Origin: CAIKMD01 sp963803265
Lineage (GTDB): Bacteria > Pseudomonadota > Alphaproteobacteria > ATCC43930 > CGMCC-115725
Direction of reading: 5' to 3'
DNA: 64,000 nt
NCBI GenBank assembly: GCA_963803265.1
Contig: CAWDLZ010000013.1
Coordinates: 173,351 to 237,350, forward strand
The notes under the pieces were generated by a model that saw only the letters and a list, made by a program, of their open reading frames with translations, had not been told where the DNA came from and did no database searches. This document shows positions 52,730 to 60,496 of the stretch, in pieces; positions within the stretch are counted from its first letter, which is position 1, and the number at the start of each line of letters is the position of its first letter. Made by a program: the position numbers and the translations under genes.

Positions 52730-52999
52730 ATGACAACCATCCGAATCTCGGCGCGGGAATTCGCGCTTCGCCCGCTGACGCTCGGCCAGTTGCGCGAGAT
52801 CCTGCCGGCCTTCGCGCGCGCCGCCGGCCTCGCCAAGGAGGAGGCGATCGACGCCGCGATCGACATCCTCGCCGCGGCGCTGTCGCGCGATGCGCCCGAG
52901 ATGACCAGGGACGCCCTGCTCGATGCCGAGATGCTGCCTTCCGAGCTGGTCGCGGCAATCGACACGATCGCCCGGCTCTCGGGTCTCGTGATGGAATGA
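52730..52999 (+). CDS. Tail assembly chaperone (gpG-like)
   Basis: An 89-residue helical protein (FALRPLTLGQLREILPAFAR, AAIDILAAALSRDAPEMTRD, ELVAAIDTIARLSGLVME) in the position of the first tail assembly chaperone, between tube and tape measure genes. ATG 52730 has GGAG close upstream. It overlaps the following gene by ATGA. Confidence 0.72.
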   Translation: MTTIRISAREFALRPLTLGQLREILPAFARAAGLAKEEAIDAAIDILAAALSRDAPEMTRDALLDAEMLPSELVAAIDTIARLSGLVME

Positions 53000-53259
53000 G
53001 CCGTGGCGAGGCCGCGATCGACTGGGGCAGCCTCTATGGGCTTCTCGCCACGTCCTGCGGCTACACCTATCCGCAAATCGACGCGATGAGCTTGTGCCAA
53101 GTGCGAGAGCTGCTCGGATATTGGCGGGCGCATCCGCCGGTTCATCTTCTCCTCGCCGCGGCGTTGGGCGCGCATGCCAAGGCGGCGCCGCCGCAAGATT
53201 TCGCCGCGCTGATGGCGCTGGCGCCGGGCGGCGCGCTCAAGGCGAAAGGCAGGGTGTGA
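52996..53259 (+). CDS. Second tail assembly chaperone-like protein
   Basis: An 87-residue protein (AIDWGSLYGLLATSCGYTYP, IDAMSLCQVRELLGYWRAHP) overlapping the previous gene by 4 nt and directly abutting the tape measure gene. The pattern Y-P-x-x-I-D-x-M is usual for the GTA/phage protein encoded at this place. In many phages the two chaperones are joined by frameshifting; here the ATGA overlap points to re-initiation instead. Confidence 0.68.
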   Translation: MSRGEAAIDWGSLYGLLATSCGYTYPQIDAMSLCQVRELLGYWRAHPPVHLLLAAALGAHAKAAPPQDFAALMALAPGGALKAKGRV

Positions 53260-54141
53260 ATGGCCGACGACCAGATCGAAGTCCAGATCACCGCCGATAC
53301 CTCGGATCTCGAGGACGGCTTGCAGCGCGCCGGCGCGGCGGTCGCGGCGACCTTCGACGGCATGAGCGCGGCGACGCAACAGGTCGATGTGAATTTCGAT
53401 CAGCTCGGCGGCACCGTCGTCAACAACGGCGTCCTCGTCCAGGCCGCGATGCAGGGATGGGAAAAATCCCTCCAGCCGATCACAGCCGCGATCGACAAGA
53501 CGATCAACGGCATGATCCTGGGCACCGAGACCTGGCGGCAGGCGGTGGCGCGCCTGGGCGCCGGCCTCGTCGCCGACGAGGCCGACAATGTCGTGAAGAT
53601 GGTCGCGAACTGGGCGGCGAGCGAGCTCGCCAAGACCGCGGCGACCGAGGAGGGCGTGGCCGAGCGCAGCGCGGCCGAGGCGAGCGGCAGCGGCGCCTCG
53701 TTGGTCGCCGACGCGCTCGGCGCCATTAAGGCGATCACCAGCGACGCGGCGCAAGCCTTCGCCGGGGTGTTCGCGTTCCTGGCGCCCGAATTGGGTCCGG
53801 CGGCGGCGGGACCGGCGGCGGCGGCGCAAGCGAGCGTGCTCGCGGTCGCGGGCGAGGTGGTGTCGGCTTCCGGCGGATTGTGGAGCGTGCCTTCCGACAT
53901 GCTGGCGATGGTTCACGCGCAAGGAACCATCCTGCCGCCCTCGATCGCCGGTCCGATGCGGAGTTTCTTCGCCGGCGGGGCCGGCGCCTCGAACGGCGTC
54001 GGCGACAATTACAGCATCACCATCCAGGCGCTCGATACCCAGACCGGCGCGCAATTCCTCAAGAACAACGCGTCGATCATCGTTCAGGCGCTCCAGCTTC
54101 AGCAGCGCAATGGAGGCTTGCAGCCGTCGGCTTTCGGCTGA
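53260..54141 (+). CDS. Short tail tape measure protein
   Basis: A 293-residue protein. It starts DDQIEVQITADTSDLEDGLQ, continues with long Ala-rich helices (residues ~70-200), includes a hydrophobic patch (AFAGVFAFLAPELGPAAAG), and ends with a beta-like region (GDNYSITIQALDTQTGAQFL) typical of lambda-tail-length-tape-measure C-termini. The length suggests a tail of about 45 nm by the usual ~0.15 nm per residue relation, similar to GTA particles. Confidence 0.75.
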   Translation: MADDQIEVQITADTSDLEDGLQRAGAAVAATFDGMSAATQQVDVNFDQLGGTVVNNGVLVQAAMQGWEKSLQPITAAIDKTINGMILGTETWRQAVARLGAGLVADEADNVVKMVANWAASELAKTAATEEGVAERSAAEASGSGASLVADALGAIKAITSDAAQAFAGVFAFLAPELGPAAAGPAAAAQASVLAVAGEVVSASGGLWSVPSDMLAMVHAQGTILPPSIAGPMRSFFAGGAGASNGVGDNYSITIQALDTQTGAQFLKNNASIIVQALQLQQRNGGLQPSAFG

Positions 54142-54151
54142 CTTAGGTTTT

Positions 54152-54230
54152 CCACGCGGCGCTCGTAGCCGCCACGCCAACCCTATGCGCGCCGCGTGGG
54201 TTGGCGGTGCTGGCCAAGCGGCGCGAGTAG
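54152..54230. repeat. Compound interleaved palindrome, copy 2
   Basis: GCCAACCC (54176-54183), arm b TATGCGCGCCGCGT (54184-54197), GGGTTGGC (54198-54205), arm b' GCGGCGCGAGTAG (54218-54230). b' complements CTATGCGCGCCGC at 11 of 13. A second complement of b lies upstream: CCACGCGGCGC (54152-54162) pairs perfectly with GCGCCGCGTGG. It occupies the tape measure-DUF2460 gap. Confidence 0.78.
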
Positions 54231-54238
54231 CCTCAACC

Positions 54239-54853
54239 ATGTCCACTCAAGTCTTCCCCTCCCTCGCCGGCCTCGGCTGGAATGTCTCGCGCAGCGAGAT
54301 CTGGAAAACCCGCAACCAGCAGTCGATCGGCGGCAAGGAAACGCGGCTCGCGGATTGGTCTTACCCGCGTCACCAGTGGACGCTCACTTTCGACTTCCTC
54401 CGGCAGGGCACGCTGTCGGGCGCGAGCTACGCCGAATTCGCGGAAGTGGCGGCGTTCTTCGATCTGCGCTCGGGCATGTATGACAGCTTTCTCTATCGAG
54501 ACGCCGACGACAATGCGGTGACGGGGCAAGGCATCGGCACCGGCGACGGCACGACCACGAGCTTTCAGCTGGCGCGCGCCTTCGGCGGCTTCGCCGAGCC
54601 CATCCTCGCGCCCGATGTCGTGAGCCATGTCTACCGCGCCGGCACCGATCATTCCGATTGGACCGTCGCCGCCTGGGGAAGCTCGACGCCCGGCGTCGTC
54701 ACCTTCTCGGCGGCGCCGGGCGCGGGCCAGGCGATCACGGCGGACTTCACTTACTATTTCCCGTGTCGCTTCGCCGCCGATCAACTCGATTTCGAGAAGT
54801 TCATGGCGGCGCTCTATCAGCTCAAGAAAGTCTCGTTTGTCTCCATAAAATAG
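54239..54853 (+). CDS. DUF2460 tail protein (GTA-type distal tail)
   Basis: A 204-residue protein: STQVFPSLAGLGWNVSRSEI, WKTRNQQSIGGKETRLADWS, EFAEVAAFFDLRSGMYDSFL, and CRFAADQLDFEKFMAALYQL near the end. These are the landmarks of DUF2460, the tail protein encoded just before DUF2163 and NlpC/P60 in the RcGTA-type gene order. Confidence 0.88.
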   Translation: MSTQVFPSLAGLGWNVSRSEIWKTRNQQSIGGKETRLADWSYPRHQWTLTFDFLRQGTLSGASYAEFAEVAAFFDLRSGMYDSFLYRDADDNAVTGQGIGTGDGTTTSFQLARAFGGFAEPILAPDVVSHVYRAGTDHSDWTVAAWGSSTPGVVTFSAAPGAGQAITADFTYYFPCRFAADQLDFEKFMAALYQLKKVSFVSIK

Positions 54854-54923
54854 CGGCGATCGCGCTGCGCAAGACGCCTCGGCCCTGAATCTTCGGGCCT
54901 CGACTTTGCGCGCGCATCGCCGC
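54853..54923. repeat. Large hairpin sharing its core with the 47.7-kb repeats
   Basis: GCGGCGAT (54853-54860) pairs with ATCGCCGC (54916-54923); inside, CGCTGCGCAA pairs with TTTGCGCGCG. The core CTCGGCCCTGAA...TTCGGGCCTCG matches the repeats at 47711-47825. It begins at the stop codon of the DUF2460 gene and could act as a bidirectional terminator, though no T-run follows. Confidence 0.65.
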
Positions 54924-54939
54924 GTTGGCGCGGTGTCCC

Positions 54940-55164
54940 ATGAAACTCTGGACCTTCATCTTCCCCGATCCGGCGGCCGCGCTGCAATCGGCGCGCGTCG
55001 CGGCACCCGATCGCACGAGCGCCTGCATCCTGATGAGCGGATTCTTCGACCTGCCGGCGCGGCTCATCTGCCAGGCTTCGGGTGCGGTCGCTGCCGACGC
55101 GCCGAAGATTGTATCGGTGATTCCCAGGTCGCGCTCTCAAATGTCCGCTGAAAGCTCCTTATGA
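54940..55164 (+). CDS. Small hypothetical protein between DUF2460 and DUF2163
   Basis: A 74-residue frame (MKLWTFIFPDPAAALQSARV, then SGFFDLPARLICQASG). The stop overlaps the start of the DUF2163 gene (ATGA), which supports its being translated. No ribosome-binding site is obvious and I do not recognise a family, so it could also be a degenerate fragment. Confidence 0.4.
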   Translation: MKLWTFIFPDPAAALQSARVAAPDRTSACILMSGFFDLPARLICQASGAVAADAPKIVSVIPRSRSQMSAESSL

Positions 55165-56274
55165 AGCCCGCCAGCCCCGAGCTCCTGGCGCTGCTCGCCA
55201 CGCGGCAATTCTATGTCGCCGATCTCTACACTTTCGCCGGCGGCAATCTCGGCTCGAATGTGCTGCGCTTTTGCGGCGGCGACCAGGACGTCTCGGCCAA
55301 CGGCTTTACCTATTCGGCGGGCGCCCAGACCGGGCCTTATTTCGATCGCCAGGACAACAAGGCCAAATGCCATTGGAAGGTCGGGGTCGAGGTCAACACC
55401 CTCGTCTTCGACGTGCTGCCCGGCTCGTCCGAGCTGTTCGGCGCGCCGTTCCAGCAGGCCGTGGTCTATGGGTTGTTCGATGGTGCGGAGCTTACGCTCG
55501 AGCGGGCGTACATGCCCACTTACGGCGACACCGCGGCGGGCACGGTGGTCTATTTCGTAGGAAGGGTCGCGGCGATCGACGCCGGGCGCTCCGTCTGCAC
55601 CTTCTCGGTCAACTCGCATCTGGAGCTTTTGAACCTCCAGCTGCCGCGCAATCTCTTCCAGGCCGGCTGCGTCAACAATCTCGGCGATGCCGCTTGCGGG
55701 GTGAACCTCGAGGATTTCGTCACCACCGGGACGGTCGGCTCGGGCTCGACCAACGGCGTCATCAACGCCTCGATCTCGGGCTCGTTCGGCGCCGGCACTT
55801 TCGACAACGGCAAGATTCTCTTCACCTCGGGCGTCCTCGAGGGATTGTCGCAGACGGTGAAGAGCTGCGCCTTCGGCTCGCCCGACGTGATTACGCTCCT
55901 CGGTTATTTCCCGACCGCGCCGTCCTCAGGCGACAGCTTCAAGCTCTACTATGGCTGCGACAAATCGAACGACGTGACGGTCAGTTTCACCGCCTCGACC
56001 GGCGCGGCGGTGGGCGACACCGGCCTTTATGGGATATCGAACGGCAACGTGCCGGTGGGCGCGTTGGTTCTCGGGGCCGCAGGTGCAGTCGGGCTCGACG
56101 GTGGCGGAAGTCGAGGGCTCGACGGTCTATCTCGACCTGCCGACCCTGACGCCGGAAGTGTACAGCCAGAGCTACACGGCGGCGCTCACCAGCGCTAATG
56201 GCTGCCCCAAGTTCAGCAACCAGGCGCGCTACAAGGGCTTCCCGCTGGTGCCGCAGCCGGTGACGGCGATATGA
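55161..56274 (+). pseudogene. DUF2163 tail/baseplate protein, frameshifted near the C-terminus
   Basis: KPASPELLALLATRQFYVAD starts a DUF2163 protein (TFAGGNLGSNVLRFCGGDQD; RQDNKAKCHWKVGVEVNTLV; FQAGCVNNLGDAACGVNLED). A +1 shift near 56068 is needed to go on with SGPQVQSGSTVAEVEGSTVY, and the normal C-terminus NGCPKFSNQARYKGFPLVPQ up to 56274. That corrected stop overlaps the next start (ATGA), which supports the corrected reading. As sequenced the first frame ends at 56198. Confidence 0.85.
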
Positions 56275-56843
56275 CCGCCGATCGGCAGCGCGCGCATCTT
56301 GTGAAATGCGCGCAAGGCTGGATCGGGACGCCCTATCACACCGGCGCCAAGATCAGAGGTGTGGGCGCCGACTGCATCACCTGGATCGTCGGCGCCTTCG
56401 AGGAAGCCGGGCTGATCCCGGCGATCCAGATCCCGTTCTATCCGCCAGATTGGCACCTCCATCGCGACGAGGAGCGATACTTGAAGGGCCTCGCCGAGTG
56501 GTGCGACGAGGTGCCCGCGCCTGAGGATTTCCGCTCGCTCGACCTGCCGCCCGCCAACCCAGGTCTCGCGAGCGGGGTTGGCGGGGCGGCCGCGAGCGAG
56601 ACCGCAAAACCAAGAGTGCCGCTTCCCGGCGACATCGTGGTGTGGAAGATCGGGCGGTGCTTCGCCCATGGCGCCATCGTCGCCGACTGGCCCTGGGCGC
56701 TGCACGCGAATATCCGGCAGAAAGTGGCGCGGGCCAATGTCGAGCAGATCGCGGGGCTGAATTTCCACCGCAGCAACGAAGCGGATCGCCGCAAGCCGCG
56801 GCCGCGGAAGTTTTTCTGCCTTAAACGCTGGGCCATGCCGTGA
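56271..56843 (+). CDS. NlpC/P60 tail peptidase (GTA type) with a palindromic element in frame
   Basis: A 190-residue protein. The catalytic Cys is in VGADCITWIVGAFEEAGLIP and the His in GRCFAHGAIVADWPWALHAN, the layout of NlpC/P60 phage cell wall peptidases that cut cross-links during DNA entry. Between them, about residues 93-112 (LPPANPGLASGVGGAAASE) are encoded by the third compound palindrome and look like an insertion, because the fold continues with PLPGDIVVWKIG. Starts and stops overlap the neighbours. Confidence 0.83.
   Translation: MTADRQRAHLVKCAQGWIGTPYHTGAKIRGVGADCITWIVGAFEEAGLIPAIQIPFYPPDWHLHRDEERYLKGLAEWCDEVPAPEDFRSLDLPPANPGLASGVGGAAASETAKPRVPLPGDIVVWKIGRCFAHGAIVADWPWALHANIRQKVARANVEQIAGLNFHRSNEADRRKPRPRKFFCLKRWAMP
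56532..56603. repeat. Compound interleaved palindrome, copy 3 (inside a coding gene)
   Basis: GCCAACCC (56553-56560), arm b GGTCTCGCGAGCG (56562-56574), GGGTTGGC (56575-56582), arm b' CGCGAGCGAGACC (56591-56603, 11 of 13 complementary to b), and an upstream complement CGCTCGCTCGACC (56532-56544, 11 of 13). It keeps the NlpC/P60 frame open, adding about 20 residues. Confidence 0.78.
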
Positions 56844-59800
56844 GTTTTTTACAAGGCATCTTCGGCTCGAACAACAACAAGGCGCCGGCGGCGACGGGCA
56901 TGCCGCTGCAGACGTCTTGCTACGGCAAGCCGATCCCGATCGTCTGCGGCACCACGCGGATCGGCTGCAACCTAGTCGATTACGAGAACTTCAACAGCTC
57001 GAACGGCGGCGGCTCGGGCAAGAGCGGCGTCGCCGGCGGCGGCGGCAAGGGCGGCGGCTCGACCACCTATCAATACAACGCCGACCTCGTCCTCGCTCTG
57101 TGCGAAGGCCCGGTCAACGCGATAGGCAACGCCACGGGCGGCGTCTGGGCGAGCCAGACCGAGGAAACGCTATCGGACGCCGGTCTCAGCGCGCTCAACG
57201 GCGGCTACAGCCAATCCTCGCAGAACGTCTACCCTTACGCCGGAATCGCTTGCGCGGAAGGGCTGCAGGTCTCACTCGGCGCGAGCGCCAGCCTGCCCAA
57301 CTTCAACTTTGAAGTCGCGCGGACGACCTCGTTCAACTGCGTCAACGGCGCGGACGCCGACCCCTCGCTCGTCGTCCCCTTTCTGCTCAGCGATCCTTAC
57401 GTCGGCGCGGGGTTTCCTTCCGATCGCGTCGGCACCCTCGTCACCAATAACGAGAGCCACACGATCCCCGGCTCGCCCTATCAGATCGCGGTCACCAACG
57501 CCGCCTCGTTCAAGTTCAACATGGACGTGGCCGACGGCTCGGGCAACATCTGGACCGCGGTCGCGTCGTCGCCCGGCCATCTGCAATACGCCGTCGATTA
57601 CGCGACCGGCGTCTACACCTTCGCCGCGGCCGACGACGGCACCGCCATCACGATCCGCTACACCAATCTCGGGCCGCTGACCGCCTATCAGAATTTCGCG
57701 ATGGCGTCGGGCCTCTGGGTGTCGTCCTGCTACGACAGCCAAACCCAGGCCTCCTCGATGCTCGATAATTTGGCGACCATCACCTATGCCGATTTCGTGT
57801 GGTCCTCGGGCGTCCTCACCCTGGTGCCGCGCGGCACGGTGGCGCTCTCCGCGAACGGCTATAGCTTCACGCCCAACGTCACGCCGCTGTTCGATCTCGA
57901 CGACGACGACTTCCTGCCCAACACCAACGTCACCGGCACGGCCAACGCCGGCTCGAACGACGATCCGGTGATACTCACGCGCAGCCGGCCGTCGGACCAG
58001 ATCAACGACATCAAGCTCGAATTCCTCGACCGCAACAACCAGTACGCGCCGGGCATCGCCGAGGTCACCGACCAGGCCAACATCGACTCGTTCCAGAAGC
58101 GGGCGACCGCGTCCTCGACCGCGCATGAATTCGCCGACAGCGCCGCGGCGAACGTCTCGGCGCAGTTGCAGATGCAGGACCAGTACATCCGCAAGACCGC
58201 GTCGATCACCCTCGACCAGCGCTATTGCATCCTCGACCCGATGGACGTGGTCTCGATCGCCGACCCTTACCTGTTCCCGAACGCGCCGGGCAATTCGGCG
58301 CTCTTCCGCATCCTCGAGATCACCGAGAACGACGACGGCACGCTCTCGATCAATTTGGAGGAACTGCCGGTCGCGGCGGGCGCGGCGGCCGTTTACGCTC
58401 TCAACGTCGGGCGCGGGAATGTCCAGAATCACAACCAGCCGCCCGGGCCAGTGAACGCGCCTTACATCTTCGGCATGCCCTCGGCGCTGGCGGCCAATCA
58501 GGGCCTCTCGCTCGGCGTGGCCTTAAGCGGCAGCCGAATGCCGGCCTGGGGCGGCTGCTACGTCTATGCCTCGAGCGACGGCGACAGCTACCGCCTGGTC
58601 GGGCGCCAGGTCGGCGCCGCGCGCATGGGAGCGCTGACGGCGGACTTCCCCTTGGGGAGCGACCCCGACGCCACCGACACGCTGAGCGTCAACCTAAGCG
58701 CGAGCCAGGGCGCGCTCTCGGCCGGCACGACCCAGGACGCCGACCAGGACAACACGCTCTGCCTCATCGCCGGCCCTTACGACGTGCCCCTCGAGTTCAT
58801 CTCCTATTCCGCCGCGACCCTGACCTCGGCCTATAGCTACAACCTCGGCGCCTATATCCGCCGCGGGCAGTATGGCACCGCGATCACCGATCACCCGTCG
58901 GGCTCGGCCTTCGCGCGCATCGACGGCGAGATCTTCCAGATTCCCTACGAGGCCGACCAGATCGGCACCACGATCTATCTTAAATTCTGCTCCTTCAACA
59001 TCTACGAGGGCGGCGAGGAATTGCTCGGCTCGGTGCCGGCCTATCCGGTGCTCGTGCCGGCGCCGCCGCCGCCACCCGACGTCGAGGGCTTCACGGCGCA
59101 GCAGAACGGCAATGTCGTCGTCTTCACCTGGGACCAGCTGGACTTTCCGGTGCTATCGCTGGCGGGCTTCTATATCGGCTATGCGCCGATGGGCGCGACC
59201 GAGTGGGCTTCCTTCCGGATGCTGACCGAATCCGGCGCCGGGACCGAGATGTCCAACGCCGAGGTGCCGCCGGGGAGCTGGACCTTCGGCATCCGCGCGG
59301 CTTCCCTCGCCAACGTGCCGGGGACGACGATCGGCCTGTCGCCGGACATCGCGACTTTCGATCTCGTCGTCACCAGCGCCAATGATCTCATCTATCAGGC
59401 GGACGAGGCGCCGTCCTGGCCCGCGTGGCCGGGCGCGGCCGACGGGTTCGTGCGGCACTACACCGGCGTGCTCACCCCCGCGGGCGCCAAGACCGTCGAT
59501 CAATATGCGGCGCTATCGCCGCCATCGCCGCCGACGATGCACGAGGTCGCGGGCGGCGCGCTGGCTTCCACGACCTATTACGTCAACGTCACCTATGTCA
59601 CCAATACCGGCGAGACCCTCGCCTCCGGCGGCTCGAACATCCTGATCGCGGCCAATTATGTGATGGCGGTGGCCGATCCGAGCGGCGGCTCGCCGCCTTC
59701 GACCGCGATCGGCTGGAATTCCTACGCGAGCCTTTCCTCGGGCGCCGAGACCTTGCAGAACGGCACGCCGCGCCCCTTCGGCACCTGGTACACGCTGCCC

Positions 59801-60409
59801 AATCCGCTCGCTTCGGGCGAGCCGTCGCCGCCTTCCGTCAACAGCACCGGCTGGGACGTGTTCGATCTCTTCGTGCCCGACCCGGTATCAGGCGCCAATT
59901 ACATCACCGACACGATCGACACCGGCTACAACGACGATCTCCGCGTCTTCGCCGACATCGGCTATGGCCTCGGCTTCGGCGCGAGCGAGGTTCCGGCATT
60001 GGGCTTCGCCATCGACACCTGGCTGACGGGCGGCAGCGACCCCGCTGTCTACACGCCCTGGACCGTGGGCTATGTCGAGATGCGCTATTTGAAGGCGCAG
60101 CTCGTCTACAGCCCGATCGTCGCGGGCCAGGTCGCCTACATCACCGAGTTCACGCCCACCATCGACACCTCGCCGGTGACGGAAAGCGCCGGGAATTTCA
60201 GCGTCGCCATCGGCGGCTCGACGCTGACCTTCCCCGAGGCCTATCACGCGCCGCCCTATCTGCCGGCGCCCAACGTGCTGACCCCGACCGGCGCCGGCTA
60301 CTACGCCAGCGTGACCGGCGTCAGCGCGACCCAAGCCACGATCACGATCTTCGACAGCTCCGGCGCATCCGTCGCCGGCAGCGTCTCTTGGACGGCAATA
60401 GGAGAATGA
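56840..60409 (+). CDS. Large tail-tip / host-recognition protein
   Basis: An 1189-residue protein starting at GTG 56840, overlapping the NlpC/P60 stop. The N-terminal part (SFLQGIFGSNNNKAPAATGM, QTSCYGKPIPIVCGTTRIGC, Gly-rich linker, YNADLVLALCEGPVNAIG) and the middle (SIADPYLFPNAPGNSALFRI, LEITENDDGTLSINLEELPV) fit the phage-tail tip protein of GTA-like and other siphoviruses. From ~760 onward there are fibronectin-like beta modules (VVVFTWDQLDFPVLSLAGFY, GSWTFGIRAASLANVPGTTI). It likely forms the tail tip hub and touches the host surface. Confidence 0.82.
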   Translation: MSFLQGIFGSNNNKAPAATGMPLQTSCYGKPIPIVCGTTRIGCNLVDYENFNSSNGGGSGKSGVAGGGGKGGGSTTYQYNADLVLALCEGPVNAIGNATGGVWASQTEETLSDAGLSALNGGYSQSSQNVYPYAGIACAEGLQVSLGASASLPNFNFEVARTTSFNCVNGADADPSLVVPFLLSDPYVGAGFPSDRVGTLVTNNESHTIPGSPYQIAVTNAASFKFNMDVADGSGNIWTAVASSPGHLQYAVDYATGVYTFAAADDGTAITIRYTNLGPLTAYQNFAMASGLWVSSCYDSQTQASSMLDNLATITYADFVWSSGVLTLVPRGTVALSANGYSFTPNVTPLFDLDDDDFLPNTNVTGTANAGSNDDPVILTRSRPSDQINDIKLEFLDRNNQYAPGIAEVTDQANIDSFQKRATASSTAHEFADSAAANVSAQLQMQDQYIRKTASITLDQRYCILDPMDVVSIADPYLFPNAPGNSALFRILEITENDDGTLSINLEELPVAAGAAAVYALNVGRGNVQNHNQPPGPVNAPYIFGMPSALAANQGLSLGVALSGSRMPAWGGCYVYASSDGDSYRLVGRQVGAARMGALTADFPLGSDPDATDTLSVNLSASQGALSAGTTQDADQDNTLCLIAGPYDVPLEFISYSAATLTSAYSYNLGAYIRRGQYGTAITDHPSGSAFARIDGEIFQIPYEADQIGTTIYLKFCSFNIYEGGEELLGSVPAYPVLVPAPPPPPDVEGFTAQQNGNVVVFTWDQLDFPVLSLAGFYIGYAPMGATEWASFRMLTESGAGTEMSNAEVPPGSWTFGIRAASLANVPGTTIGLSPDIATFDLVVTSANDLIYQADEAPSWPAWPGAADGFVRHYTGVLTPAGAKTVDQYAALSPPSPPTMHEVAGGALASTTYYVNVTYVTNTGETLASGGSNILIAANYVMAVADPSGGSPPSTAIGWNSYASLSSGAETLQNGTPRPFGTWYTLPNPLASGEPSPPSVNSTGWDVFDLFVPDPVSGANYITDTIDTGYNDDLRVFADIGYGLGFGASEVPALGFAIDTWLTGGSDPAVYTPWTVGYVEMRYLKAQLVYSPIVAGQVAYITEFTPTIDTSPVTESAGNFSVAIGGSTLTFPEAYHAPPYLPAPNVLTPTGAGYYASVTGVSATQATITIFDSSGASVAGSVSWTAIGE

Positions 60410-60448
60410 GGAAGCGAGACCGATGAAACGAATCATAGCGGAGCAACG

Positions 60449-60475
60449 GCGCGGGCCGAATCTCAAGGCCCGCGC
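60449..60475. repeat. Perfect 9-bp stem hairpin between tail tip and fibre genes
   Basis: GCGCGGGCC (60449-60457) and GGCCCGCGC (60467-60475) with a 9-nt loop and no T-run. It lies in a 24-codon frame (60423-60497, starting MKRIIAEQ) whose TAA overlaps the ATG of the next gene; that frame may only serve for coupling. Confidence 0.55.
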
Positions 60476-60496
60476 CTGCATGCGGAGCGTGGACTA

